Shown: positions 1 through 10,707, counted from the first letter of the stretch. The stretch: DNA of 64,000 nt from an uncultured Porphyromonadaceae bacterium (GCA_947175425.1 CAMWMR010000003.1:46493-110492), one strand, 5' to 3'. The notes: a model not told the origin generated them from the letters alone. Numbers and translations are program-made.

Positions 1-36
1 TTTGATTTTATTGCGTCTTTGAATCTTTGAAATCAT
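1..36 (-). CDS. rplR: 50S ribosomal protein L18, N-terminal fragment (window edge)
   Basis: Reading leftward from an ATG at 36, the first twelve codons give MISKIQRRNKIK, the typical start of Bacteroidota L18, a 5S rRNA-binding protein of the large subunit. The rest lies outside the window. It begins 18 nt after the rplF stop, where the spc-type gene order expects rplR. The call rests on twelve residues plus position. Confidence 0.8.
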   Translation of the reverse strand, partial: MISKIQRRNKIK

Positions 37-54
37 TGTTGCCTACGTTTTATG

Positions 55-615
55 TTATTTGGCACCGGCTTTCTTACCGGACTTGCGACGGATAATTTCG
101 CCGACAAATTTTATACCCTTTCCTTTGTAAGGTTCGGGCTTGCGGAAGGAGCGAATTTTTGCGCAAACCTGGCCGAGGAGCTGTTTGTCCTGGCTTTCGA
201 GGATGATGAGCGGGTTTTTGTTACGTTCGCTCTTAGCTTCGACGGAAACTTCGGGGGGAAGCTTGAGGTATATTGCGTGAGAGTAACCGAGCGAGAGTTC
301 GAGCACCTGACCGGTTGCCGAAGCGCGGTAACCTACACCTACTAATTCCATTTCTTTGCGGTAACGCTGGTGAACGCCTTCAACCATGTTGTGGATAAGA
401 GCGCGGTAGAGACCGTGCTGAGCGCGGTGTTCGCGGTCGTCGCTGGGACGGGTGAGCACCACATGATTGCCTTCAACAGTTACGGTGAGGTCGGGGTTCA
501 CTTGCTGGCTGAGTTCGCCGTATTTACCTTTGACTGTTACTACGTTGGTTTTTTCATCAACCGTCACAGTCACCCCTGCGGGGATTTCGATGGGAGCTTT
601 ACCTATACGAGACAT
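55..615 (-). CDS. rplF: 50S ribosomal protein L6
   Basis: 186 residues, the normal length for L6, which sits near the factor-binding site of the large subunit. It opens with MSRIGKAPIEIP and ends in the conserved KPEPYKGKGI segment and a basic Lys/Gly/Ala tail. It lies 20 nt after rpsH and 18 nt before rplR within one minus-strand operon. No irregularity is visible. Confidence 0.98.
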   Translation of the reverse strand: MSRIGKAPIEIPAGVTVTVDEKTNVVTVKGKYGELSQQVNPDLTVTVEGNHVVLTRPSDDREHRAQHGLYRALIHNMVEGVHQRYRKEMELVGVGYRASATGQVLELSLGYSHAIYLKLPPEVSVEAKSERNKNPLIILESQDKQLLGQVCAKIRSFRKPEPYKGKGIKFVGEIIRRKSGKKAGAK

Positions 616-635
616 AGTAGTGATTTATTGGTTGA

Positions 636-1037
636 TTAGTAAACGTAGCAAAGTACTTCACCACCGATTTTGAGGTCGGCAGCTTTTTTGTTGGTCATTA
701 CACCTTGAGAAGTAGAGAGGATTGCGATACCGAGACCGTTGAGGACGCGGGGCATATCCTTGTAACCGGTGTACTGGCGAAGACCGGGACGAGAAACGCG
801 CTTGAGGCCTTTGATAGCGTTTACGCGGTCCACGGGGTCGTACTTGAGGGCGATTTTGATTGTGCCCTGGGGGCCGTTTTCGTTCTCAACGAATTTGTAG
901 TTGAGAATATAGCCTTGTTCAAAAAGAATCTTTGTGATTTCTTTTTTCAAGTTTGAGGCAGGCACTTCCACCACGCGGTGGTTTGCCTTGATTGCGTTCC
1001 TCAATCTTGTTAGATAATCTGCTATAGGATCTGTCAT
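636..1037 (-). CDS. rpsH: 30S ribosomal protein S8
   Basis: 133 residues, full length. S8 binds helix 21 of 16S rRNA and is a translational repressor of the spc operon in Escherichia coli. The C-terminal STSQGVMTNKKA segment is characteristic. An unusually long 134-nt spacer separates it from rpsN upstream, so its translation may be controlled separately from its neighbours; that is inference. Confidence 0.98.
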   Translation of the reverse strand: MTDPIADYLTRLRNAIKANHRVVEVPASNLKKEITKILFEQGYILNYKFVENENGPQGTIKIALKYDPVDRVNAIKGLKRVSRPGLRQYTGYKDMPRVLNGLGIAILSTSQGVMTNKKAADLKIGGEVLCYVY

Positions 1038-1057
1038 TTTTGTTTTTGTTAAATTGA

Positions 1058-1075
1058 TTGGGCCGAATTGCCCAA
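1058..1075 (-). promoter_or_regulatory. Hairpin in the rpsN-rpsH spacer
   Basis: A six-base inverted repeat (TTGGGC, loop CGAATT, GCCCAA) lies 20 nt upstream of the rpsH start in the transcribed 134-nt spacer (1038-1171). A second weak ATCGC/GCGAT hairpin lies further upstream. There is no T-run, so this is not a terminator. It could be an S8 or processing site; the structure is seen, the function is guessed. Confidence 0.4.
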
Positions 1076-1171
1076 CAATATTTAAGCTCGTTTTCGGGGT
1101 GCGGGAATATCGCTTTCTATGCGATTGCCTTGCTGCCCCTTCGGCTTTTTAGTAAGCACTTGGCCGAGCGA

Positions 1172-1489
1172 TTACCAACTTGCTTTTTTTACACCGGGGA
1201 TAAGACCGGCAGAAGCCATTTCGCGGAACTGGATACGTGAGATACCGAAAGTGCGCATATATCCTTTGGGACGACCGGTGATAGAGCAACGGTTGTGCTT
1301 GCGGATAGGCGAAGCGTTTTTGGGGAGTTTCTGGAGCTCCTGAGCGGCTTCGTAAGCGGCTTGGCGCTTTTCGTCATCTTCTTCGCGTCCGGCGTTAACG
1401 ATTTTCTTGAGGGCTGCGCGACGTTCTGCGTACTTGGCAACAAGACGTGCACGCTTCACCTCGCGGGCTTTCATTGATTCTTTAGCCAT
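1172..1489 (-). CDS. rpsN: 30S ribosomal protein S14 (zinc-free type)
   Basis: 105 residues. S14 binds the 3' major domain of 16S rRNA in the small-subunit head. The C-terminal half carries the conserved [12 protein letters not shown] and [17 protein letters not shown] segments. There is no CxxC pair, so this is the zinc-free form. About six acidic or charged residues near 33-41 (EEDDEK) make it longer than the roughly 99-residue Bacteroides protein as I recall it. It starts 8 nt after rplE. Confidence 0.97.
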   Translation of the reverse strand: MAKESMKAREVKRARLVAKYAERRAALKKIVNAGREEDDEKRQAAYEAAQELQKLPKNASPIRKHNRCSITGRPKGYMRTFGISRIQFREMASAGLIPGVKKASW

Positions 1490-1497
1490 GGGAAGTT

Positions 1498-2049
1498 TTA
1501 ATTGTTTTTAGCGTTTTTGAAGGGGAGGCCAAATGCCTTGAGGAGTGCGTAGCCTTCTTCGTCGGTCTGGGCGGAAGTCACAAAAGTGATGTTCATACCC
1601 ATGAGTTTGTTGATGTTGTCGATGTTGATTTCCGGGAAGATAATCTGCTCGGTGATGCCGAGAGTGTAGTTTCCACGTCCGTCGAGCTTGCCTTCGATAC
1701 CCTTGAAGTCGCGGATACGGGGAAGAGCAACACGGATGAGACGTTCGAGGAATTCGTACATTTTCTCGCGACGGAGAGTAACACGAACACCTACGGGCAT
1801 TTTCTTACGGAGCTTGAAGTTGGAGATGTCCTTTTTGGAAAGAGTGGCAACAGCCTTCTGACCGGTGATAGCTGAAAGCTCATTGATAGCAGTTTCAATA
1901 AGCTTTTTATCCTGAGTGGCAGCACCGATACCTTGGTTGATGACAATTTTCTCAAGACGGGGCACCTGCATCACCGTGCTGTAGTTGAACTCGCCGGTGA
2001 GAGCGGGAACGATGCGTTCCTTGTAGTCTTTCTGAAGTGAGGTGGTCAT
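1498..2049 (-). CDS. rplE: 50S ribosomal protein L5
   Basis: 183 residues, full length. L5 binds 5S rRNA and touches the P-site tRNA. Typical segments are the early [14 protein letters not shown] and the central [14 protein letters not shown]. Its ATG overlaps the rplX stop as TAATG (shared base 2049), suggesting translational coupling inside the operon. Confidence 0.98.
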   Translation of the reverse strand: MTTSLQKDYKERIVPALTGEFNYSTVMQVPRLEKIVINQGIGAATQDKKLIETAINELSAITGQKAVATLSKKDISNFKLRKKMPVGVRVTLRREKMYEFLERLIRVALPRIRDFKGIEGKLDGRGNYTLGITEQIIFPEINIDNINKLMGMNITFVTSAQTDEEGYALLKAFGLPFKNAKNN

Positions 2050-2366
2050 TATTTAATTTCCTGATTGGATTTTTTAGAAATGCGGGTTACCTTTCCGTTT
2101 TCACGCTTGATGGCGATACGGGTGGGTTTGCCGGTTTTGGGATCCACGAGGTTAAGATTGGAGAGCTGGATGGGAGCTTCCTTCTTTACCAGTCCACCCT
2201 GGGGATACTGTGCAGAAGGCTTGGTAGCTTTAGTTACCATGTTGATGCCTTCAACAATGGCGCGGCCTTTTTCGCGCTGCACTTCGAGGACGCGGCCGGT
2301 TTTGCCTTTATCCTCACCAGCGAGGACATAAACGGTATCGCCCTTGCGAATGTATGTTTTGCTCAT
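2049..2366 (-). CDS. rplX: 50S ribosomal protein L24
   Basis: 105 residues. L24 starts large-subunit assembly by binding the 5' domain of 23S rRNA. An N-terminal KOW motif ([18 protein letters not shown]) is clear. It follows rplN by 21 nt and its stop overlaps the rplE start. Confidence 0.97.
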   Translation of the reverse strand: MSKTYIRKGDTVYVLAGEDKGKTGRVLEVQREKGRAIVEGINMVTKATKPSAQYPQGGLVKKEAPIQLSNLNLVDPKTGKPTRIAIKRENGKVTRISKKSNQEIK

Positions 2367-2387
2367 TTTGGCTGGATGTTAATTGGT

Positions 2388-2753
2388 TTAAAGCACCTCG
2401 GGGGCGAGGGAAACAATTTTCATGTTTTTGGCACGGAGCTCACGGGCTACCGGGCCGAAGATGCGGGTTCCACGGAGTTCGCCGTCGTTCTTGAGAAGAA
2501 CGCAGGCGTTGTCGTCGAAGCGGATATAGGAGCCGTCGGGACGACGAACTTCCTTTTTTGTACGAACGACCATTGCACGTGAAACAGTGCCTTTCTTCAC
2601 GTCGGAGCCGGGGATTGCGTTCTTAACAGTAACGACAATAATGTCGCCTACAGAAGCGTAACGACGTCCGGTACCGCCAAGCACGTGGATGCAGAGTGCT
2701 TCTTTTGCTCCGGAGTTGTCGGCTACAGTGAGACGGGATTCGGTCTGTATCAT
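2388..2753 (-). CDS. rplN: 50S ribosomal protein L14
   Basis: 121 residues, full length, with the very conserved [17 protein letters not shown] start and the ending [10 protein letters not shown]14 lies at the subunit interface and binds L19 and 23S rRNA. It is 2 nt from rpsQ, so the two are probably translationally coupled. Confidence 0.98.
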   Translation of the reverse strand: MIQTESRLTVADNSGAKEALCIHVLGGTGRRYASVGDIIVVTVKNAIPGSDVKKGTVSRAMVVRTKKEVRRPDGSYIRFDDNACVLLKNDGELRGTRIFGPVARELRAKNMKIVSLAPEVL

Positions 2754-2755
2754 GA

Positions 2756-3016
2756 TTACTTAACTTTTTCGATAATTTCTACAAGTCTCCAGCGTTTTGT
2801 TTTGCTGAGGGGGCGGGTTTCCATAAGGCGTACGGTATCACCAACGGAGCATTCGTTGTTTTCGTCGTGAGCGTGGTATTTTTTGCTCTTGTTCACGAAT
2901 TTACCGTAAATGGGGTGTTTTTCTTTCCAGCGCACGGTAACGGTGATTGTTTTGTCGCCTTTGTTGCTGGAAACAACGCCGATTCGCTCTTTGCGTAGGT
3001 TACGTGTTTCTTCCAT
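2756..3016 (-). CDS. rpsQ: 30S ribosomal protein S17
   Basis: 86 residues, normal for S17, an OB-fold protein binding the 5' domain of 16S rRNA. The start [20 protein letters not shown] and the central [13 protein letters not shown] segment fit the family. It lies 7 nt after rpmC and 2 nt before rplN. Confidence 0.97.
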   Translation of the reverse strand: MEETRNLRKERIGVVSSNKGDKTITVTVRWKEKHPIYGKFVNKSKKYHAHDENNECSVGDTVRLMETRPLSKTKRWRLVEIIEKVK

Positions 3017-3023
3017 TTTTTAA

Positions 3024-3218
3024 TTACTTGTTGAGTTCGCGCCGGCGGAGCTCGGTTTTCACACGTGCAATCATGCGGCGGTCGGCTGTCAGTTTAGATG
3101 TATTGTCCAGAGGAGTAACAGCATGGTTCATGCGGCTCTGCAGGTATTCCTTCTCCATGGTTGCGAGGCGATCCTTGAGGTCCTGAGTAGCCATTTCGCG
3201 GATTTCTTCTTTCTTCAT
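3024..3218 (-). CDS. rpmC: 50S ribosomal protein L29
   Basis: 64 residues forming the usual two-helix L29, located near the peptide exit tunnel where trigger factor and SRP dock. The opening KKEEIREM and the ending RVKTELRRRELNK are typical. It lies 6 nt after rplP and 7 nt before rpsQ. Confidence 0.96.
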   Translation of the reverse strand: MKKEEIREMATQDLKDRLATMEKEYLQSRMNHAVTPLDNTSKLTADRRMIARVKTELRRRELNK

Positions 3219-3224
3219 AGCTTA

Positions 3225-3656
3225 TTAGACGTTTTGGGAGGGATCGTAGTCGCGACGGACAATAAATTTGGTAACAACAGGAAGTTTCTGTGCTGCAAGA
3301 CGAAGTGCTTCTTTTGCGATATCGTAGCTTACACCTTCAACTTCAATGATTACGCGGCCGGGAGTAACGGGAGCCACGAAACCTTCGGGAGAACCTTTAC
3401 CTTTACCCATACGTACTTCGGCAGGCTTTTTGGTAATGGGTTTGTCGGGGAAGATACGAATCCATATCTGACCCTGACGCTGCATATAACGAGTCACGGC
3501 AATACGGGCAGCTTCGATTTGGCGACCGGTAATCCATTTGGATTCCAGAGTCTTGATTCCGAAGGAGCCGAAGGCCAGGGAATTGCCTCGCTGGGCATTT
3601 CCCTTCATGCGGCCTTTTTGCGCGCGGCGGAATTTAGTTTTCTTAGGCTGTAACAT
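3225..3656 (-). CDS. rplP: 50S ribosomal protein L16
   Basis: 143 residues, full length. L16 organises the A-site and peptidyl-transferase region. Conserved [11 protein letters not shown] start, [17 protein letters not shown] and [21 protein letters not shown] segments. It lies 23 nt after rpsC and 6 nt before rpmC, the standard S10-cluster order. Confidence 0.98.
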   Translation of the reverse strand: MLQPKKTKFRRAQKGRMKGNAQRGNSLAFGSFGIKTLESKWITGRQIEAARIAVTRYMQRQGQIWIRIFPDKPITKKPAEVRMGKGKGSPEGFVAPVTPGRVIIEVEGVSYDIAKEALRLAAQKLPVVTKFIVRRDYDPSQNV

Positions 3657-3679
3657 TTTATGATGTCTTGCTTAATTTG

Positions 3680-4414
3680 TTAACGGTTGTTTTTGGAGGA
3701 ACGGAAGCCGCCGCGGCGTTCGCGTCCTTTGCCGGCGCTGGGTCGGCCTTCTTTCTGATTATTGGTGAATGCGGGAGCAAGGTCGCGTTTGCCGTAAACT
3801 TCGCCACGGCAAATCCAAACTTTCACGCCGATAACACCAACCTTGGTGTGAGCTTCAACAAGAGCGTAGTCGATGTCGGCACGGAGAGTGTGCAGAGGAG
3901 TACGGCCTTCTTTGAACATTTCGGAACGTGCCATTTCAGCACCGTTGAGACGTCCGCTAACCTGTACTTTCACACCTTCGGCACCGGCACGCATTGTAGC
4001 TGCAACTGCCATTTTAACTGCACGGCGATAAGCCACTTTGCCTTCAATCTGACGAGCGATGTTGGCTGCTACAATTTCTGCATCGAGTTCGGGACGCTTA
4101 ACTTCGTAGATGTTGATTTGAACGTCCTTGTCGGTGATTTTCTTGAGCTCTTCTTTGAGTTTTTCAACTTTTTCTCCGCCGGGGCCGATAATTTTGCCGG
4201 GACGGGATGTGCACACTGTTACAGTGATGAGCTTGAGTGTGCGCTCGATTACTATACGCGAGACGCTGCTGTCGGCCAGGCGTACATTGAGGTACTCGCG
4301 GAGTTTGTAGTCCTCGAGAATATTGTCGGGGTATTTACCTTTTTCCGACCAGTTAGAGTCCCAGCCGCGAATTACGCCCAGGCGATTGCTTATAGGATTA
4401 ACTTTCTGTCCCAT
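3680..4414 (-). CDS. rpsC: 30S ribosomal protein S3
   Basis: 244 residues. S3 forms part of the mRNA entry channel and has helicase activity with S4 and S5. The N-terminal [13 protein letters not shown] is diagnostic, and a KH-domain [10 protein letters not shown] loop lies near residue 80. The last 30 residues are a basic Arg/Gly/Ser tail beyond the folded domain, as commonly seen in Bacteroidota S3. It starts 2 nt after rplV. Confidence 0.98.
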   Translation of the reverse strand: MGQKVNPISNRLGVIRGWDSNWSEKGKYPDNILEDYKLREYLNVRLADSSVSRIVIERTLKLITVTVCTSRPGKIIGPGGEKVEKLKEELKKITDKDVQINIYEVKRPELDAEIVAANIARQIEGKVAYRRAVKMAVAATMRAGAEGVKVQVSGRLNGAEMARSEMFKEGRTPLHTLRADIDYALVEAHTKVGVIGVKVWICRGEVYGKRDLAPAFTNNQKEGRPSAGKGRERRGGFRSSKNNR

Positions 4415-4416
4415 TG

Positions 4417-4830
4417 TTAAGCCTCGGTATTAACTTGTTTATCGATAGTGTCTACAATAACGGTAACGTGGTTTGCACGTTTGCGGATGCGGTAGCCACG
4501 ACCCTGGGGGGCAGTGCGCAGACGCTTGAGCATGGGAGCGCAGTTAACGGTAATTGTAGAGATGTAAAGTTCGCCGGCATCGGCTTTGCGTTCGTTCTTC
4601 TGTTCCCAGTTGGCAACAGCGGAACGTACCAGTTTTTCCAGGCGGGCAGCAGCCTCCTTGTTGGAGAACTTGAGCATGCCGAGGGCACGGAAAACTTCCT
4701 TGCCACGTACCATGTCGGCTACCAGACGCATCTTGCGGGGAGATGTGGGTATATTCAGGAGTTTTGCAAAAGCTATTTGCTTCTGCTCTTCCTTGCGTCG
4801 GTTGGCTGATAATCTTTTTCTTTCACCCAT
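4417..4830 (-). CDS. rplV: 50S ribosomal protein L22
   Basis: 137 residues. L22 contributes a beta-hairpin to the constriction of the peptide exit tunnel, a site of macrolide-resistance mutations. The C-terminal [18 protein letters not shown] hairpin region is intact, with no obvious insertion or deletion. It lies 49 nt after rpsS and 2 nt before rpsC. Confidence 0.97.
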   Translation of the reverse strand: MGERKRLSANRRKEEQKQIAFAKLLNIPTSPRKMRLVADMVRGKEVFRALGMLKFSNKEAAARLEKLVRSAVANWEQKNERKADAGELYISTITVNCAPMLKRLRTAPQGRGYRIRKRANHVTVIVDTIDKQVNTEA

Positions 4831-4879
4831 TGTATTTAGTCGTCTTTAAATTCGATGATTAATGATTGTCAGGCCCGTC

Positions 4880-5149
4880 TTATTTCTTTTTGTTGCCACC
4901 GTGTCCACGGAATGTGCGGGTGGGGGCGAATTCGCCAAGCTTGTGTCCTACCATGTTTTCTGTAACATAAACGGGAATGAATTTATTTCCGTTATGCACA
5001 GCAAAGGTATGGCCTACGAACTCGGGAGCAATCATAGAAGCACGGCTCCATGTCTTGATGACATTCTTTTTGCCGGAAGCTTCCATAGCTGCAACCTTCT
5101 TTTCCAGCTTGATGCTGATGAAAGGACCTTTTTTTAATGAACGGCTCAT
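4880..5149 (-). CDS. rpsS: 30S ribosomal protein S19
   Basis: 89 residues, full length, starting [11 protein letters not shown] with the conserved [16 protein letters not shown] ending. S19 pairs with S13 in the 30S head and touches the A-site tRNA. It starts 17 nt after rplB. Confidence 0.98.
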   Translation of the reverse strand: MSRSLKKGPFISIKLEKKVAAMEASGKKNVIKTWSRASMIAPEFVGHTFAVHNGNKFIPVYVTENMVGHKLGEFAPTRTFRGHGGNKKK

Positions 5150-5166
5150 ATTTGCGTTTTTTCAGA

Positions 5167-5997
5167 TTATTTTTTCTTCCTTCTCTCAATAATGTACTTA
5201 GAAGAGTGCTTCTTGGGCGAGCGAGTTTTGAGACCCTTGCTGTAGAGGCCTTTGCGTGAACGGGGATGACCGCCGGAAGCGCGACCTTCACCACCACCCA
5301 TGGGGTGATCGACAGGGTTCATAACAACACCGCGGTTGCGGGGACGACGGCCAAGCCAACGCGAGCGACCGGCTTTACCGGAACGTTCGAGCGAGTGTTC
5401 GCTGTTGCCTACGGTTCCCACGGTTGCCTTGCATTCGGCAAGTACTTTACGGGTTTCACCTGAAGGGAGTTTGATAATGGCGTAGTTGCCTTCGCGAGAT
5501 ATGAGCTGAGCAAATGTGCCGGCAGAACGAGCCATAAAAGCTCCCTGGCCGGGACGCAGTTCAATACAATGGATAAGGGTACCTACGGGGATTTTGCTGA
5601 GGGGAAGAGCGTTTCCAACTTCGGGAGCGGCATCGGGACCGCTGAGAAGTGTGGTGCCTACTTCAAGTCCGTTAGGAGCGATGATGTAAGCTTTAGCTCC
5701 GTCTACGTAGTAGAGAAGAGCAATGCGAGCGCTGCGGTTGGGATCGTACTCGATTGATTTTACTACTGCGGGAATGCCGTCGCGATTTCTCTTAAAGTCG
5801 ATAATACGGTATTTGCGCTTGTGGCCGCCACCCATGTAGCGGTTAGCCAGGTGGCCTTCGTTGTTACGACCACCTGTTGAACGCTTGCCGACGGTAAGAG
5901 ATTTTTCCGGTGTGGTAGCAGTGATAGTACCTTTAAACACACCGATGACCTTGTGACGCTGCCCAGGGGTTGTGGGCTTGAATTTTCTTACTGCCAT
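5167..5997 (-). CDS. rplB: 50S ribosomal protein L2
   Basis: 276 residues, full length. L2 is a primary 23S rRNA binder needed for subunit association and peptidyl-transferase activity. The essential [13 protein letters not shown] loop with its conserved His is present near residues 225-237. It is 5 nt after rplW, and its start [15 protein letters not shown] is canonical. Confidence 0.98.
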   Translation of the reverse strand: MAVRKFKPTTPGQRHKVIGVFKGTITATTPEKSLTVGKRSTGGRNNEGHLANRYMGGGHKRKYRIIDFKRNRDGIPAVVKSIEYDPNRSARIALLYYVDGAKAYIIAPNGLEVGTTLLSGPDAAPEVGNALPLSKIPVGTLIHCIELRPGQGAFMARSAGTFAQLISREGNYAIIKLPSGETRKVLAECKATVGTVGNSEHSLERSGKAGRSRWLGRRPRNRGVVMNPVDHPMGGGEGRASGGHPRSRKGLYSKGLKTRSPKKHSSKYIIERRKKK

Positions 5998-6002
5998 TTG
6001 TG

Positions 6003-6293
6003 TTAAATATTGCTAAAGAATTCGATGCTTTCGCCGTTGGCTACTGTTACGTAGGCTTTTTTCCAACGGGCGGTCTTGCCGCGGAGAAGGCCGCTCTTTG
6101 TCCAGCGGGACTTGTTTTTACCGCGCATGACAGCAGTGTTGACGCTTACCACTTTCACGCCGTAAATCTGCTCGATGAGCGATTTAATCTGGTACTTGTT
6201 GGCGTCGGGAGACACACGGAAAGTGTAGCAATTACGCTTCTCGGAAAGCTTTGTTGCTCTTTCGGTGATAATGGGTTGAATTGAGATGTCCAT
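6003..6293 (-). CDS. rplW: 50S ribosomal protein L23
   Basis: 96 residues. L23 lies at the tunnel exit and is the docking site for trigger factor and SRP. It shows the [19 protein letters not shown] start and the [17 protein letters not shown] core. It lies between rplD (21 nt) and rplB (5 nt). Confidence 0.97.
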   Translation of the reverse strand: MDISIQPIITERATKLSEKRNCYTFRVSPDANKYQIKSLIEQIYGVKVVSVNTAVMRGKNKSRWTKSGLLRGKTARWKKAYVTVANGESIEFFSNI

Positions 6294-6314
6294 ATTTGTG
6301 TTCCTTGTGGAGCG

Positions 6315-6935
6315 TTAGAGTTTATTAATAACTTCAACCGCAGCCTCGCTCAGGAGCAGGGCTTCGGTATTAAGCACAGCATATGCGTTGATGTCCGATG
6401 CTACCATCATGCGGGCATCGGGCACATTACGCATGGACAAAAATACGTTATTATTTTTACCTGCCAAAACGAGAAGCAGTTTTTTGCCGTTAACTTCAAG
6501 ATTTTTAGCAAAATTTACAAAATCTTTAGTTTTAGGGGCTTCAAAAACGGGCTCCTCAACCACAATGATGTGATTGGCGGCTGCCTGAATGCTGAGTGCG
6601 GAACGACGTGCGAGGTCTTTGAGCTTCTTGTTAAGCTTGAAACGATAGTCGCGGGGACGGGGACCGAATACACGGCCACCACCTACGAGTACGGGTGAAT
6701 TGATATCACCGATACGGCTGCCGCCGCCACCTTTCTGCTTGTGGAGCTTGCGGGTTGAACCGCTTACTTCGCTGCGTTCTTTTGATTTGTGAGTTCCCTG
6801 ACGCTGATTAGCAAGGTACTGCTTAACGTCGAGATAAAGGGCGTGCTCGTTGGGCTCGATTGCGAAAACCTCGTCGTTGAGGTTAACGCGACGGCCGGTA
6901 TCCTGGCCTTGCTGGTTGTATACTGCGAGTTCCAT
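6315..6935 (-). CDS. rplD: 50S ribosomal protein L4
   Basis: 206 residues. L4 has a globular domain and an extended loop reaching the exit tunnel. The loop segment [15 protein letters not shown] near residues 68-82 and the following VFGPRPRDY are conserved. In E. coli L4 also represses its own operon; nothing here shows the same. It starts 2 nt after rplC. Confidence 0.97.
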   Translation of the reverse strand: MELAVYNQQGQDTGRRVNLNDEVFAIEPNEHALYLDVKQYLANQRQGTHKSKERSEVSGSTRKLHKQKGGGGSRIGDINSPVLVGGGRVFGPRPRDYRFKLNKKLKDLARRSALSIQAAANHIIVVEEPVFEAPKTKDFVNFAKNLEVNGKKLLLVLAGKNNNVFLSMRNVPDARMMVASDINAYAVLNTEALLLSEAAVEVINKL

Positions 6936-6937
6936 GT

Positions 6938-7555
6938 TTATTTCTCAATTAAGACGATTGAACCTTTGCAACCGGGGATAGAACCCTTAATCATGATGAG
7001 GTTGTGCTCGGGTATCACTTTGATGATTTGGAGATTTTGAACGGTAACGCGTTCGTTGCCTGTCTGGCCGGCCATGCGCATGCCTTTGAACACCTTTGCA
7101 GGGTAAGAACATGCACCTACAGAACCGGGGGCACGAAGACGGTTATGCTGACCATGGGTAGCCTGGCCAACGCCGCCGAAACCATGACGTTTAACAACGC
7201 CCTGGAAGCCTTTACCTTTAGAGGTTCCCACTACGTCTACGAAGTCTGCTTCGGTGAACAGGTCGGCACCGATAGTGTCTCCAAGAGCGTAGGTGTTACC
7301 AAATCCTTTGAACTCGGCCAAGTGTCGCTTGGGAGCTACGCCGGCTTTACGGAAGTGTCCGAGCTCGGGCTGGGTAAGGTGCTTTTCCTTCTGGTCTTCG
7401 AAACCAAGCTGAAGAGCGTCATAGCCGTCGGTTGCTTCTGTCTTAACCTGAGTAACTACACAAGGACCTACTTCGATAACAGTGCACGGAACATTGCGTC
7501 CGTCGGCACTGAAAACGGATGTCATTCCGATTTTCTTTCCAATTAATCCTGGCAT
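6938..7555 (-). CDS. rplC: 50S ribosomal protein L3
   Basis: 205 residues. L3 reaches the peptidyl-transferase centre with a long loop containing [16 protein letters not shown]. The start [15 protein letters not shown] is canonical. It lies 39 nt after rpsJ and 2 nt before rplD. Confidence 0.97.
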   Translation of the reverse strand: MPGLIGKKIGMTSVFSADGRNVPCTVIEVGPCVVTQVKTEATDGYDALQLGFEDQKEKHLTQPELGHFRKAGVAPKRHLAEFKGFGNTYALGDTIGADLFTEADFVDVVGTSKGKGFQGVVKRHGFGGVGQATHGQHNRLRAPGSVGACSYPAKVFKGMRMAGQTGNERVTVQNLQIIKVIPEHNLIMIKGSIPGCKGSIVLIEK

Positions 7556-7594
7556 TTCTCTGTTAATTTGATTATTGTAAATTGGTGAGGTGTA

Positions 7595-7900
7595 TTAGCA
7601 CTTGATTTCCACTTCCACACCGCTGGGAAGTTCGAGCTTCATAAGGGCGTCTACAATTTTGGGAGTAGCATTGTAGATGTCGATAAGACGCTTATAGCAG
7701 CTGAGCTGGAACTGTTCGCGGCTCTTCTTGTTAACGAAGGTGGAACGGTTAACTGTGAAAATGCGTTTGTGGGTGGGCAGGGGGATAGGTCCGCTGATTA
7801 CCGCGCCAATCGATTTCACTGTCTTTACGATTTTCTCAGCCGATTTGTCGACGAGACTGTGGTCGTAAGATTTGAGTTTTATACGAATTACGGGGTTCAT
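7595..7900 (-). CDS. rpsJ: 30S ribosomal protein S10
   Basis: 101 residues. S10 is a 30S head protein that doubles as the NusE antitermination factor in E. coli. It has the [14 protein letters not shown] start and the [16 protein letters not shown] segment. It is the first gene of the S10 part and lies only 18 nt after fusA, so it probably shares the rpsL transcript. Confidence 0.98.
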   Translation of the reverse strand: MNPVIRIKLKSYDHSLVDKSAEKIVKTVKSIGAVISGPIPLPTHKRIFTVNRSTFVNKKSREQFQLSCYKRLIDIYNATPKIVDALMKLELPSGVEVEIKC

Positions 7901-7918
7901 ATTGTTGAGTGTGTTATT

Positions 7919-10045
7919 TTATTTAAGGAGGTCGGCGCGGCCCTGACATTCAGCCAGCACTTCTTTTGCAATAGAGTTGGAAACTTCTGCGTAGTGCGAG
8001 AAGGTCATAGTGGAAGTTGCTCGACCGGAAGTGATTGTACGGAGCGCGGTAACGTAACCGAACATTTCGGCAAGAGGAGCCTTGGCTTTAACAACACGGG
8101 CACCGGAGCGGCTGCTTTCCATGCCTTCTACCTGACCGCGACGCTTGTTAAGGTCGGAGATAACATCACCCATGGATTCCTCGGGGGTAACCACTTCAAT
8201 CTTCATGATAGGTTCAAGAAGAACAGGTCCGGCGTTTTCAGAGGCTTTCTTGAAGGCCTGAATTGCACACAATTCAAACGAAAGCTGATCGGAGTCAACC
8301 GGGTGGAAAGAACCGTCAATTACAGTTACTTTGAGATGTTCTACGGGGAAGCCGGCAAGAACACCGTTCTTCATTGCTGTTACAAAGCCTTTCTGAATAG
8401 AGGGAATGAATTCCTTGGGAATGTTACCACCTTTGACTTCGTCAACAAACTGAAGATTACCTTCAAAACCTTCGTCAACAGGCTCAACACGAACAATAAT
8501 ATCGGCGAACTTACCGCGACCACCGGTTTGCTTCTTGAATACTTCGCGAAGCTCGTAGGGACGTGTAATAGCTTCCTTGTAAGTAACCTGAGGACGACCC
8601 TGATTACATTCTACCTTGAATTCGCGACGCAGACGGTCAATGATAATATCAAGGTGAAGCTCACCCATACCGGAAATAACGGTCTGTCCGGTCTCTTCGT
8701 TTGTTTCAACGCGGAAAGTGGGGTCTTCTTCGGCAAGCTTCTGAAGGCCTACACCAAGTTTGTCGAGGTCTTTCTGAGTTTTGGGTTCTACAGCAATACC
8801 GATTACAGGATCGGGGAATTCCATTGCTTCAAGTACAATAGGATGTCCTTCGTCGCAAAGAGTGTCACCGGTACGGATATCTTTGAAGCCTACACCTGCG
8901 CCGATATCACCGCAACCAATCTGCTCCATAGGATTCTGCTTGTTGGAGTGCATCTGGAACAGACGGGAAACACGCTCTTTCTTGCCGGAACGGCTGTTGA
9001 GAACGTAGGAGCCGGCAACCATATCGCCGGAATAAACACGGAAGAATGTAAGACGTCCTACATAGGGGTCGGTTGCAATCTTGAATGCAAGCGCACACAT
9101 AGGAGCCTCACTGGAAGGCTCGCGTGTAATAACCTCATCGGCGTTGTCCACTGCATGACCTTCTACAGCGCCACTGTCAAGAGGGCTGGGAAGATATGCG
9201 CAAACAGAGTCGAGAAGACACTGAACGCCTTTGTTTTTGAACGAAGAACCACAAATCATGGGAACTACATCCATAGCAAGAGTTGCTTTGCGGAGAGCCT
9301 TCTTGATTTCTTCTACAGTAATAGTGGAAGGATCATCGAAGTATTTTGCCATGAGGTCATCATCATACTCGGCGATTTTCTCGAGCATGGCATCGCGCCA
9401 CTGCTCTGCTTCATCCTGCAGACTTGCGGGAATTTCTTCCACACTGTAATCAGCACCCATTGTTTCATCATGCCAGAAGATAGCTTTCATCTGAATAAGG
9501 TCTACTACACCTTTGAAAGTTTCTTCAGCACCGATAGGAATCTGAATGGGGCAGGGATTTGCGCCGAGTACGTCCTTGAGCTGACGTACTACTTCAAAGA
9601 AGTTTGCACCCGAGCGGTCCATTTTGTTAACATAACCGATTCGGGGTACATTATATTTATCAGCCTGACGCCATACGGTTTCTGACTGAGGTTCAACACC
9701 ACCTACGGCACAGAAAGTTGCAACTGCACCATCGAGCACGCGGAGTGAACGTTCAACTTCCACAGTAAAGTCAACGTGCCCCGGAGTGTCAATAAGGTTG
9801 ATTTTGAACTTATCGCCTTCATACTTCCAGAAAGTGGTAGTAGCGGCAGAGGTAATTGTAATACCGCGCTCCTGCTCCTGAGCCATCCAGTCCATTGTAG
9901 CAGCGCCATCATGAACTTCACCAATCTTGTGAGTAAGACCGGTATAGAAAAGAATACGCTCCGAAGTAGTTGTTTTACCGGCATCGATGTGAGCCATAAT
10001 GCCGATATTGCGGGTATATTTAAGTTGTTCGTCTGATTTAGCCAT
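7919..10045 (-). CDS. fusA: Elongation factor G
   Basis: 708 residues, full length. This GTPase drives ribosomal translocation and, with RRF (frr is also in this window), ribosome recycling. GTPase motifs are intact: AHIDAGKTT (residues 18-26), DTPGH (86-90) and NKMD (140-143). It sits 39 nt after rpsG and 18 nt before rpsJ. No tuf gene follows, unlike in E. coli. Confidence 0.98.
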   Translation of the reverse strand: MAKSDEQLKYTRNIGIMAHIDAGKTTTSERILFYTGLTHKIGEVHDGAATMDWMAQEQERGITITSAATTTFWKYEGDKFKINLIDTPGHVDFTVEVERSLRVLDGAVATFCAVGGVEPQSETVWRQADKYNVPRIGYVNKMDRSGANFFEVVRQLKDVLGANPCPIQIPIGAEETFKGVVDLIQMKAIFWHDETMGADYSVEEIPASLQDEAEQWRDAMLEKIAEYDDDLMAKYFDDPSTITVEEIKKALRKATLAMDVVPMICGSSFKNKGVQCLLDSVCAYLPSPLDSGAVEGHAVDNADEVITREPSSEAPMCALAFKIATDPYVGRLTFFRVYSGDMVAGSYVLNSRSGKKERVSRLFQMHSNKQNPMEQIGCGDIGAGVGFKDIRTGDTLCDEGHPIVLEAMEFPDPVIGIAVEPKTQKDLDKLGVGLQKLAEEDPTFRVETNEETGQTVISGMGELHLDIIIDRLRREFKVECNQGRPQVTYKEAITRPYELREVFKKQTGGRGKFADIIVRVEPVDEGFEGNLQFVDEVKGGNIPKEFIPSIQKGFVTAMKNGVLAGFPVEHLKVTVIDGSFHPVDSDQLSFELCAIQAFKKASENAGPVLLEPIMKIEVVTPEESMGDVISDLNKRRGQVEGMESSRSGARVVKAKAPLAEMFGYVTALRTITSGRATSTMTFSHYAEVSNSIAKEVLAECQGRADLLK

Positions 10046-10084
10046 TTTTCGAGGGTAGGAAAAAAGTATTCAACAAAAAATCGC

Positions 10085-10561
10085 TTAGAAACGGAAGTGA
10101 GCGAATGCACGGTTAGCTTCAGCCATCTTGTGCATATCTTCTTTACGTTTGTATGCGCCACCCTGGTTATTGAAAGCGTCAACTATTTCGGCTGCGAGCT
10201 TGTCGGCCATAGTTTTGCCTCCACGTTTGCGGGCGTAAGAAATAAGATTTTTCATTGATATGGATTCCTTGCGGTCGGCACGGATTTCAGTGGGCACCTG
10301 GAAAGTTGCGCCACCAACGCGACGGCTCTTAACCTCCACCTGGGGAGTTACGTTTTCAAGAGCTTTTTTCCAGACATCGAGAGCAGTAAGCTCTTCATTG
10401 GGCATTTTAGACTTCACAGTCTCAAGAGCGCTATAGAAAATAGCGAATGCGGTGTTCTTTTTTCCATCGTACATGAGGTGGTTCACAAATTTTGTAACGC
10501 GAACATCACCGAACACGGGATCGGGAAGAACGAGCCGTTTTTTAGGCTTGGACTTTCTCAT
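10085..10561 (-). CDS. rpsG: 30S ribosomal protein S7
   Basis: 158 residues. S7 nucleates assembly of the 30S head and contacts the E-site tRNA. It shows the MRKSKPKKR start and the [13 protein letters not shown] segment. In E. coli S7 represses translation by binding the rpsL-rpsG spacer; here that spacer is 185 nt and holds a hairpin (see 10679). Confidence 0.98.
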   Translation of the reverse strand: MRKSKPKKRLVLPDPVFGDVRVTKFVNHLMYDGKKNTAFAIFYSALETVKSKMPNEELTALDVWKKALENVTPQVEVKSRRVGGATFQVPTEIRADRKESISMKNLISYARKRGGKTMADKLAAEIVDAFNNQGGAYKRKEDMHKMAEANRAFAHFRF

Positions 10562-10678
10562 TTTGAGTTGTCGTAGTTTTTGTTTTTGATTGCTTGGTTG
10601 CTTGCTTCGTTTATTCTTCAGCCACGGCCGCTGCCGCGCGCTTACTCAACCATAAGATAGCTGCAAGAAATGCAAAAA

Positions 10679-10707
10679 CGAGTTAATAAATAAAATTTGT
10701 TTACTCG
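10679..10707 (-). promoter_or_regulatory. A/T-rich hairpin in the rpsL-rpsG spacer
   Basis: CGAGT and ACTCG arms, continued inward by AATAAAT/ATTTGTT with one mismatch, give a stem of about 12 pairs with a 2-nt loop in the 185-nt spacer (10562-10746). No T-run follows on the transcribed strand, so it is not a terminator. It is at the relative place of the known E. coli S7 operator, but the shape differs; any regulatory role is inference. Confidence 0.4.

Noticed and set aside
7769..9685. A 638-codon open frame opposite fusA and rpsJ
   Set aside because: It is the antisense of highly biased elongation-factor codons; composition is not protein-like and the sense strand is a clear EF-G.
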